64,000 nt of DNA from Roseibium sp. Sym1 (GTDB lineage: Bacteria; Pseudomonadota; Alphaproteobacteria; Rhizobiales; Stappiaceae). Location of the stretch: assembly GCF_027359675.1 (NCBI RefSeq), contig NZ_CP114786.1, positions 3,632,501-3,696,500 on the forward strand. The letters are read 5' to 3'. The position numbers and the translations under genes are program-made. The notes beneath the pieces are model-generated. The model was not told the origin of the DNA, made no database searches, and saw only the letters and a program-made list of their open reading frames with translations. This document shows, one piece after another, positions 43,407 through 50,278 of the stretch; position 1 is the stretch's first letter, and every line of letters begins with the position of its first letter.

Positions 43407-45112
43407 TGGGTGTCGTTGACGACCTGAAATCGGAACTGCAGGCCGCCCGTGCGGAGCGGCAGTGGGTCGAGGCGGACTGGCAGGACTACGTGACCTACAC
43501 GGCGCCGGACATGGAGCGTGCCTTCAACCGGCCTTCGGGTGTCGCCGCTGCGAACGGCATGAGCGCGTTCCGACAATCGGCGGCCAGGGAACGGTCGCGC
43601 AAGCTGTACGATCCGACGGCGGTCTGGCTGCTCGACCGCCTGGCCTCCGGTGTCGGTTCGCTGACCATGCCCGAGGGGTTCCCCTGGCACGGGGTCGGGT
43701 TTGGTGATCCGTTTGCGCCACCGCCGACTCAGGCGGACGAGGAGTTCTTCGAGCTCGTTCGCGATCATCTGTTTCGTGTGCGCTATTCGGGCCGGTCCGG
43801 TTTCGCGCTGGCCAACCGATCGAGGATCCTGTCCACGGTGAAACTCGGCACCGGCGTGCTCTATCCGGTCGAAAACGAAGGCAATCTCGCCGATATCCGG
43901 ACGCCGGTGCATTATCGTTATGTGCCGCTCTACGAGATCTTCCTGCTCGTTGACGCCCAGGGGAACGATTGCGGCTTCTTTCGGGTTCGCAGGCTGTCTG
44001 CCTGGCAGGCGGTGAAGGAATATAATGGCAAGGTTTCGCGGCGGGTGAAGGAAGATGCCGAGGACCCGAAACGGAAAACCAACGAGCATGTCTTCGTGCA
44101 GGCCTGTTTCCTGCGCGAGGGCGGACATGCCAGTGCGGCGGACTTGCGGAAATCCAGCTTCGAAAGCGTGCATTTCGAGGAAGAGAGCGGGCATATCTGC
44201 CGCAGGGGAGGTTTCTTCGAATATCCGCTTGTGATCAGCCGCTGGGACCGGGACGGGCTTTCGCCTTACGGCTCCCCGCCGCAGGCCAAGCTGATGAGCG
44301 ACATCAAGAGCCTGCAGGGGCTGGCTCGGGATGGCCTGATCGCCAGTTCGCAGGCCGTGCGCCCGCCGATCGCAACGCACCGCGAAGAGCGTCAGCTCGA
44401 CCTCAACCCGGGGCGAACCAATCCGGGGCTGATCGACGAACAGGGCAGACCACTGTTTCGCCCGATGATCGAAACGGTCAATCCGGGCGCAGCCGACAGC
44501 CAGATCGAGAACATCCGGGAAAAGCTCCGTGTCGGGCTTTATGGCGACCTCTGGCAGACATTGCTGGATGGCAATGGCCGTACGGCGACGGAAACCAATA
44601 TTCGCCGCAAGGAAATGGCGGACATGATCGGACCGTTCTCCACCAATATCCTCGCGGGGAACGAAAACCTGTTCGAGCGGGAAATCGGCATTCTCGGGCG
44701 ACGCGGTGCATTTGCAACCGGTTCGCCGCTGGAACCGCCCGAGACCGTTCTGGAGGGGGACATCACGCTGACGTCGACGGCACCGATCGACCAAATGCGC
44801 GAGGCCGGGCATTTCGAGGCCATCATGGGGTTCCAGGACTACCTGGGTGTGGCCACCGCCGCGGATCCATCCATCCTGGATCTGCACGACCGCGACGCGG
44901 AATACGACCTGACCAGGCGGGCACTCGGCCTGCCGGCGAAACTGAAGCGCCGACCGGAGGAAGTCGAGGCGCTGCGGTCGGAGCGGGCGGCCCAGGCTTC
45001 ACAGCAGCAGCAGATCGCCTCCGCTGAAAGCCTGGCGCGCATGGCAAAGGACGGCGCGCCCATGCTGAAGGCCCTTCAGGGACAGAACGGGGGTGGCAAT
45101 GATCTGGCGTAG
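43406..45112 (+). CDS. Portal (head-to-tail connector) protein, T7-like
   Basis: A 568-residue portal protein of podovirus type, close to the usual length of T7 gp8. Typical stretches are ERSRKLYDPTAVWLLDRLASGVGSLTMPEGFPW, GTGVLYPVENEG and YGDLWQTLLDGNGRTATETNIRRKEM. A dodecamer at one capsid vertex is expected, forming the DNA channel for the terminase. The ATG at 43406 overlaps the previous stop; the C-terminus overlaps the next gene by 14 bases. Confidence 0.9.
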   Translation: MGVVDDLKSELQAARAERQWVEADWQDYVTYTAPDMERAFNRPSGVAAANGMSAFRQSAARERSRKLYDPTAVWLLDRLASGVGSLTMPEGFPWHGVGFGDPFAPPPTQADEEFFELVRDHLFRVRYSGRSGFALANRSRILSTVKLGTGVLYPVENEGNLADIRTPVHYRYVPLYEIFLLVDAQGNDCGFFRVRRLSAWQAVKEYNGKVSRRVKEDAEDPKRKTNEHVFVQACFLREGGHASAADLRKSSFESVHFEEESGHICRRGGFFEYPLVISRWDRDGLSPYGSPPQAKLMSDIKSLQGLARDGLIASSQAVRPPIATHREERQLDLNPGRTNPGLIDEQGRPLFRPMIETVNPGAADSQIENIREKLRVGLYGDLWQTLLDGNGRTATETNIRRKEMADMIGPFSTNILAGNENLFEREIGILGRRGAFATGSPLEPPETVLEGDITLTSTAPIDQMREAGHFEAIMGFQDYLGVATAADPSILDLHDRDAEYDLTRRALGLPAKLKRRPEEVEALRSERAAQASQQQQIASAESLARMAKDGAPMLKALQGQNGGGNDLA

Positions 45113-45413
45113 CCTCAAGCGCGCCGCGTGGCGGCGCAAGCAGAGACCTGCAGTGGTTGAACGGGCCTATCGGTCCGTTTTTTTGTGCCCCGACGGTGAG
45201 CTGGTGCTGGCGGACCTCGCCGCGGAATGCGGGATCTACCAGGCCGCCCCCGTTGAACTTGGCGTTCGCGCAGGGGGCTATCTCGATGGGCGCAAAGCAC
45301 TCTTTGCGCGGATCCTGTCGATGATCCGAGTGTCTCCTGAGGAACATGCCGCCCTGCAGGAAGCGGCGCGGCTGGAAACACTCCCGGAGTTCGATACCAA
45401 TGAGGACGTTTGA
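45099..45413 (+). CDS. Bbp19-like phage protein
   Basis: A 104-residue protein with VERAYRSVFLCPDGELVLADLAAECGIYQAAP and DGRKALFARILSMIR, the layout of the Bbp19-like phage domain. It lies between portal and scaffold, where this family is usually encoded. GGGGGTGG precedes ATG 45099. Function in head assembly is presumed. Confidence 0.72.
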   Translation: MIWRSLKRAAWRRKQRPAVVERAYRSVFLCPDGELVLADLAAECGIYQAAPVELGVRAGGYLDGRKALFARILSMIRVSPEEHAALQEAARLETLPEFDTNEDV

Positions 45414-45415
45414 GA

Positions 45416-46291
45416 ATGGATGAAATGCAAGACGGTCAGTCCGCAGAAGGGAGCGGTACCGGATTGGAAACGCAGACCCTCCTGGCTGGCGTGAGCGAAG
45501 ACAATCTGGCGTTTGCCGCCGAAAACGGCTGGGAGAGCGCAAATAGCGTGATCGACGGTTATCGCGGCCTGCAGGAGCAATTGGCACAATCGGTGCTCGT
45601 TCCGGGTGAAACGGCCAGCCCGGAGGAAATGGAAGCGTTCTATGGCGAACTTGCCACACGCTGGACGCCGCAAGACGGCTACCGGTTCAAAATGCCGGAT
45701 ACGCTGCCTGACGCATTCCCCTATGATCAGGCCTTTGCGGAAGAAGTCAGCGGCTGGTTTCAGGAGGCCGGCCTTCCCCCATCAGCCGCGCAAAAACTGC
45801 ATGACCGCTGGCTTGGCAAAATGTCCGATCACTATACCGAGCAACAGGCCGCCGCGGGAAAGGCAAGTGCTGCCCGGGACGAGGCTGTCGAGCGGGCTCA
45901 CAAGGCGCTTGTCGGAGAATATGGCGAGCCAGGGAGCGATGGCTACGAGAACCTCGTTGCAAGAGCTGACCGGGCGCTGACCGGTCTCAAGTCCGCTGGT
46001 GTCGATCTGACCGACTGGTTCGTCGGGAGGGGAGCCCTGACACAAGCGGACGGTGACGGTCTGCAACAGGTGTCTGATCCGAGAGCCGTCAAGCTGCTGG
46101 CCTTTATCCACGACCGGGCGTTTGCGGAAGACAGCCTGGATGGCATCGCCAGCATGGACACAGATGCAAATCCGTTTGAAACGGGAAATCCAGATCTCAA
46201 GAGGCAATCCGACTTGCTGGAACGCAATCCTGCGCAGGCCCGGAGGCTTATCCTGTCCGCCGGTCGGGATCCCGGGCTCTTTCGGCTGTGA
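45416..46291 (+). CDS. Capsid scaffolding (assembly) protein
   Basis: A 291-residue acidic protein of the T7-like scaffold type: low-complexity N-terminus, YRFKMPDTLPDAFPYD, WFQEAGLPPSAAQKLHDRW, long helices and the C-terminal segment that starts NPFETGNPDLKRQ and ends RDPGLFRL. In scaffolds of this kind the C-terminus binds the capsid protein. The same segment is repeated at the end of the 300-aa protein encoded at 47116. Start ATG 45416 overlaps the previous stop (TTTGAGAATG). Confidence 0.83.
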   Translation: MDEMQDGQSAEGSGTGLETQTLLAGVSEDNLAFAAENGWESANSVIDGYRGLQEQLAQSVLVPGETASPEEMEAFYGELATRWTPQDGYRFKMPDTLPDAFPYDQAFAEEVSGWFQEAGLPPSAAQKLHDRWLGKMSDHYTEQQAAAGKASAARDEAVERAHKALVGEYGEPGSDGYENLVARADRALTGLKSAGVDLTDWFVGRGALTQADGDGLQQVSDPRAVKLLAFIHDRAFAEDSLDGIASMDTDANPFETGNPDLKRQSDLLERNPAQARRLILSAGRDPGLFRL

Positions 46292-46320
46292 TGCAATCAG
46301 AGATCATCTGGCTCAGGCGC

Positions 46321-46350
46321 TTGACAGTTTATGGTTGATCTTGGAACATA
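46321..46350 (+). promoter_or_regulatory. Sigma70-type promoter of cargo unit
   Basis: TTGACA (46321-46326), a consensus -35 box, with AACATA (46345-46350) 18 bases later, in the 104-bp gap between the scaffold stop and the secreted protein. An own promoter inside the head operon is a hallmark of a moron. Confidence 0.5.
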
Positions 46351-46395
46351 AAGGGAACATGTTGCTGGTGAATTGATCACTCAATGGAGGACCTT

Positions 46396-46842
46396 GTGAG
46401 CGCAAATCGGTTTCTGGAGAAATTGCTGGGCGTGATGCTTTTGCTTGCTGCCATCCTTGCACCTGGTGCGCCTGTGCAAGCGACCGGTGTGGGCGCCCCG
46501 AGTACCTGCGCCGCCGGTGAAGTCATGGATCAGCTGGTTGTCGTCAGGGATCTCAGCCTGACGGGAGCGGACGCTGCAGAGATGGCTGGTCTCTATGACG
46601 CATTCTTTCAAGTGATGCGGCAGTGTGAAACCACCGGAAACCTGGATTTTACCGTGAAGCTGGAATGGGCGGACAAATTTCTCAGCAGACTGATCGGTAC
46701 ACCGGAGCTTCCAGATTACACATATAAACAACGTGTATCGGCAAGCAATGAGCTGTGTCTCAGCCGAAAGGGAATGGAATCGGCCCTGGTTTCCGCACCT
46801 GAATGGTATTGTGAAAAGACCGGTTGGGTCGACAAGATATAG
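46396..46842 (+). CDS. Secreted 148-residue protein, possible immunity partner
   Basis: The GTG at 46396 has a perfect GGAGG five bases upstream; an ATG at 46384 overlaps that site. A signal peptide (FLEKLLGVMLLLAAILAPGAPVQA) is followed by a helical mature part with four Cys (STCAAGEVMDQL, MRQCETTGNL, NELCLSRK, PEWYCEK), suggesting disulfide bonds in the periplasm. The stop TAG is joined to the end of a MITE-like element, so the original C-terminus may have been changed. A role as periplasmic protection against the 300-aa product is inferred from position. Confidence 0.6.
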   Translation: MSANRFLEKLLGVMLLLAAILAPGAPVQATGVGAPSTCAAGEVMDQLVVVRDLSLTGADAAEMAGLYDAFFQVMRQCETTGNLDFTVKLEWADKFLSRLIGTPELPDYTYKQRVSASNELCLSRKGMESALVSAPEWYCEKTGWVDKI

Positions 46843-47105
46843 GGTCAGGACCCACCAATTTGAATGAAATGGTGGGGATGAATTTGATCGGATACGAGGC
46901 GCAAGTCTGCAGCAAACCGTCCGGATTGCAAAGATTTGCAACGACGTTGCCGGGCAAATTCATCCTATCCCGTGGGGACGCAAAAACGGCTTCGACCTGC
47001 TGCGTCAAACCGCTCAACCGGGCAGGAAGCCCGCTTGTCACGCTTTTCCTTGCAGCTCATCGCCGTGTGTTGCGCCATTTCAATCAAATTAATGAGGCCT
47101 GACCC
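46842..47105. mobile_element. 264-bp MITE-like element with 29-bp terminal inverted repeats
   Basis: The left end (46842-46870, GGGTCAGGACCCACC...) and the right end (47077-47105) match in inverted orientation at 24 of 29 positions, sharing GGGTCAGG, AATTTGA and TGAAAT. Near the left end CCCACCA / TGGTGGG can form a hairpin. There is no transposase gene inside. The GGGTCAGG ends resemble those of REP-associated or IS-derived small elements. Confidence 0.78.
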
Positions 47106-47115
47106 GAGGTAGGTA

Positions 47116-48018
47116 TTGTTTTTGACTGATGAATCCAAACACTCGATACGAATAGGTGAATACAAGCTTTTTGGACTTGCGTCGCATCTTGTCATTACCG
47201 GACATGATGAGACCGGTGCCCAGATCTGGGAATTGAACGGCCTTGCGACCGACAGAAACGGCCGCGCCAAAAGCATCGGCATGCCCTGGAATTCCAGGGA
47301 TACGATCAAAGGTTATCTGACCTTTTATCCCGTGATGGGCGACAAGGTCGTCAACCAGACAACGATCGTTATCGGCACGCCGGAGGAGATTGAAAGCTTC
47401 AAGGGCAGGGCAAGAAAGGTCATGGAAGGCGTTAATGCCCGTGATCTCGATTACAAGGTCGATATCCAGAACAGCAACAGCTTCGCCGGAACAATCCTGA
47501 GGTCATTTGGAATTCAACCGCAGCAGTTGCTGAATTCACCGAAACACGAATTTGTCAAACCCGTGCCCGGGTTCACAAGCAATCTGCTGGGCGACACGGA
47601 CGGACTAATCCGACCCGGGGAAAAAGTAACCAATCCCGCAAGGGATGGTGTCGAGAACCCGGGACCGGGCCGGGCTCCGGGGCAGGCTCCCCCGCTGCGG
47701 CGAACCCCTGACGCTCCCGACACGCAAGGGGAAACGCCGTTTGATCAGCGTCCATCAGGAAAAACGGACAAAACGCAGCCTTCATCAGACGCATCGCATG
47801 CGCTGGACGCTGGTCCATCAGGAGGCGAAGTCACAGCCGATCCGAGACGGGGCACGAAGAGCGTGTCCTCGTTGCGGACAGGCGCACGCACAGCAAATCC
47901 GTTCGACCTGAAACGGCCCAACCTGAAAATGCAAGCCGAATTGCTGGAAACCAGTCCGGTACTGGCCAAGCGGCTGATTGCTGCCGCCGGCCGTAACCCG
48001 GCTCTTTTCAGGCTCTGA
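47116..48018 (+). CDS. Putative capsid-packaged effector with scaffold-like C-terminal tag
   Basis: A 300-residue protein with three parts. Residues 1 to about 160 form a domain (HLVITGHDETGAQIWELNGLATDRNG, then ARDLDYKVDIQNSNSFAGTILRSFGI) that resembles domains in secreted and polymorphic-toxin proteins, probably an enzyme of papain-like or amidase type, not proven. Residues of about 165-255 are a disordered Pro/Gly/Ser linker. The last 41 residues (ANPFDLKRPNLK...NPALFRL) are about 59% identical to the end of the scaffold. The start is TTG 47116 with GAGG upstream, directly after the MITE-like element; the native start could have been lost. A terminator overlaps the stop. Confidence 0.65.
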   Translation: MFLTDESKHSIRIGEYKLFGLASHLVITGHDETGAQIWELNGLATDRNGRAKSIGMPWNSRDTIKGYLTFYPVMGDKVVNQTTIVIGTPEEIESFKGRARKVMEGVNARDLDYKVDIQNSNSFAGTILRSFGIQPQQLLNSPKHEFVKPVPGFTSNLLGDTDGLIRPGEKVTNPARDGVENPGPGRAPGQAPPLRRTPDAPDTQGETPFDQRPSGKTDKTQPSSDASHALDAGPSGGEVTADPRRGTKSVSSLRTGARTANPFDLKRPNLKMQAELLETSPVLAKRLIAAAGRNPALFRL

Positions 48019-48032
48019 AAAGAGCCTTCTTT
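48000..48032 (+). terminator. Rho-independent terminator of cargo unit
   Basis: Perfect 12-bp stem GGCTCTTTTCAG / CTGAAAAGAGCC with loop GCT, followed by TTCTTT. The stop codon of the 300-aa gene lies within the right arm. Confidence 0.85.
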
Positions 48033-48194
48033 CAAAGACATCCCATCAGATTGTGAACAGCCGGATTGGGAGTAACCGGCCGAACACGCTTGCCTTGGAC
48101 CGGTCGATGCCGAAGTGCGCTCCAGACGCATCACGGTCGCCGCGAACCCGTCGTGGGCTCTCACTATCAAACATTTTTTACCGAAGGAAATACA

Positions 48195-49232
48195 ATGACT
48201 TCTACAATTTCAGACATCGTCGTGCCGCGCGTTTTTACGCCCTACATGGCGGAGAACAAGCCGGCAAAACTGATCCTTCTGGAAAAATCCGGCATCCTGG
48301 CGGCGCCGGCGCCGGAGATCGCCAAGCGCTTCAAGACAGGCGGCAACCAGATCGAAGTGCCCTACTGGGAGGATCTGGACGACGCGGAACCGACGGTGAT
48401 CGATGACAGCGACAGCAAGATCGCGGTGTCCAAGATCACGGCCAGCGACATGAAGGCCTACAAGCATCGCCTGGCCAAGAAATACGGCGCCAAGACCGTT
48501 GCCAGCTACGCGGCCACGGGGCGCGGCGACAGCGCCATGAACCGGGTTGCCGAACGGATCGGCGCCTATTGGGGACGGCGCAAGGAAGAACGGATCATTG
48601 CGACTGCCGAAGGCGTCATTGCCGACAATGTCGCCAATGACAGCGGCGACATGGTCTACTCGATCTATTCCGACGTGGGATCGCCGACCGCCGCGAACCG
48701 GATCAGCTACCAGGCGATCAACCGGGCCCGGTTGACCATGGGTGAGAACCTGGACGACCTGCGCGCGATCGCCATGCACAGTTTCGTCTACGGGACCCTG
48801 CTGGACGACGAGAAGATCGAGTTCAAGAAGCCGTCCGAGGCCCCGTTCGAGGTGCCTTACTACGCGGGCATGATGGTGGTGCATTCGGAAATGATGCCGG
48901 TGGCCACGGGTGCCAACTCAGACGAGTATTCGTGCTTCCTGTTCGCGCCTGGTGCCTTCATGCATATCGACGAGGTGCCGAACCGGCCGACCATCTACGG
49001 CAACGAGGGTACGGAAATCACCCGGGATCCCGATATCGGCAATGGAGGCGGGGCGGATTACCTGACCACGCGCCGTCATGAGCTGATCCATCCGGCCGGC
49101 ATGGACTTTACCGGTGCCGTGCTCGCCAAGTCACAGGGCGCGACCCTCGCGGAACTGCGCGATGCGGCCAATTGGGACCGCAAGTACAACCGGAAGAATG
49201 TCAAGCTTGCCTGTCTGAAGGTGAACATCTGA
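48195..49232 (+). CDS. Major capsid protein
   Basis: A 345-residue HK97-fold-type capsid protein of podovirus kind: VPRVFTPYMAENKPAKLILLEKSGI at the start, KRFKTGGNQIEVPYWEDLDD as the E-loop region, KRLAKKYGAKTVASYAATG-like basic helix, and YYAGMMVVHSEMMPV with NYTR-type strands at the end. GAAGGAAA precedes ATG 48195. It is followed by a UUCG terminator, as often seen after highly expressed capsid genes. Confidence 0.88.
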   Translation: MTSTISDIVVPRVFTPYMAENKPAKLILLEKSGILAAPAPEIAKRFKTGGNQIEVPYWEDLDDAEPTVIDDSDSKIAVSKITASDMKAYKHRLAKKYGAKTVASYAATGRGDSAMNRVAERIGAYWGRRKEERIIATAEGVIADNVANDSGDMVYSIYSDVGSPTAANRISYQAINRARLTMGENLDDLRAIAMHSFVYGTLLDDEKIEFKKPSEAPFEVPYYAGMMVVHSEMMPVATGANSDEYSCFLFAPGAFMHIDEVPNRPTIYGNEGTEITRDPDIGNGGGADYLTTRRHELIHPAGMDFTGAVLAKSQGATLAELRDAANWDRKYNRKNVKLACLKVNI

Positions 49233-49268
49233 GCCGGAAGAGACCCCAGACCCAATTTCAGTGATCCC

Positions 49269-49296
49269 AGGCAGCTTCGGCTGCCTTTTTCTTTTC
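49269..49296 (+). terminator. Rho-independent terminator after capsid gene
   Basis: AGGCAGC-TTCG-GCTGCCT with perfect stem and tetraloop, then TTTTTCTTTTC. It would lower expression of the tail genes relative to the capsid gene. Confidence 0.92.
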
Positions 49297-49307
49297 TGGA
49301 GAACACA

Positions 49308-49667
49308 ATGACCGAGCTGTCCGAACGCAGGGTACGGCACCTGAAACAACTGGAAGCCAACCATAACCGGGATTTCTGGAGCCGTTTCGGCAACCAGACC
49401 CTCGATGCAGACACCAATGTGCTTCGTCTTTCAGATGCCATGTGCGCCGACTGGAACCGGAAACAGAAAGCCGAAGACGGCGGCTCGGCACCGGCGGCCC
49501 CGCTCACGGCTCCCCGACCGTTGCCGAGGGGATGGCGCAAGGAACACTGGAAAACCCAGCAGGTCATGGCCGCGGATTATGCCGGCGTGCGCGCGGCGAC
49601 CAAGGCCGATGCCGTCGAGGCACTCGAAGCCTATGAAAACGGCCCCGCCTTGCCGCCCGCGGCCTGA
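49308..49667 (+). CDS. Hypothetical phage head-tail region protein
   Basis: A 119-residue basic protein with a helical N-terminus (SERRVRHLKQLEANHNRDFW) and a Pro-rich middle. It sits between capsid and tail tubular A genes, where small joining or decoration proteins occur. No family recognised. Confidence 0.6.
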   Translation: MTELSERRVRHLKQLEANHNRDFWSRFGNQTLDADTNVLRLSDAMCADWNRKQKAEDGGSAPAAPLTAPRPLPRGWRKEHWKTQQVMAADYAGVRAATKADAVEALEAYENGPALPPAA

Positions 49668-49690
49668 GCCATTCCAACCAGAGAGGTCTC

Positions 49691-50278
49691 ATGTCCGGCA
49701 CCGTCAACACACCCGTTGAAATGGCGAATCTGGCGCTTGCGCATCTGAAGGAAGCGCCCATTCGCGATTTCGACTTTTCCTCCGTCGCGTCACGATGGTT
49801 CCGCAATCACTATGCGGCTCACCGCGATGCCTATCTTGCCATGCATGACTGGGATTTTGCCATGGAACTGACCTGGTTGCCTGCAGAGACAGTCAGACCT
49901 CCTTTCCGTTGGGCCTACCAATACAAGAAACCCGCCTCCTGCCTGCGCATGCCGTTGCAAAGCGTGAACGGTGAGGTGGGGGGCACGCTGATCCCCTTCG
50001 AGGTGGCCGGACAAAGGATCCTGAGCAACCAGGCGCCGCCCTTTCCCTTGCGGTTCGTCCGCAGGGTCGTGCGAGAGGCGGAGCTTTCACCGCTTTTCGT
50101 GCACGGATTTTCGCTCTTCCTGGCCGCCGGTTGTGCCCATGCCATCACCGGCAAGAACAGCCGCGCGGAAGCCTTGCAGCAAGCCGCGGGGGAAGCCTTT
50201 GACAGGGCCGGAGCCGCAGATGCCAAGCAGGGGACACCCCTGCCGATGATTGACCTGGACATTATCACCGACCGATGA
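49691..50278 (+). CDS. Tail tubular protein A (T7 gp11-like)
   Basis: A 195-residue protein with the family start VEMANLALAHLKEAPIRDFD, RNHYAAHRDAYLAMHDWDFAM, and a helical C-terminus. The T7 counterpart forms the ring joining portal and nozzle. AGAGAGG precedes the ATG; the stop overlaps the start of tail tubular B (ATGA). Confidence 0.82.
   Translation: MSGTVNTPVEMANLALAHLKEAPIRDFDFSSVASRWFRNHYAAHRDAYLAMHDWDFAMELTWLPAETVRPPFRWAYQYKKPASCLRMPLQSVNGEVGGTLIPFEVAGQRILSNQAPPFPLRFVRRVVREAELSPLFVHGFSLFLAAGCAHAITGKNSRAEALQQAAGEAFDRAGAADAKQGTPLPMIDLDIITDR

Noticed and set aside
43310..44887. 525-residue minus-strand frame
   Set aside because: Antisense to the portal gene, whose motifs are clear.
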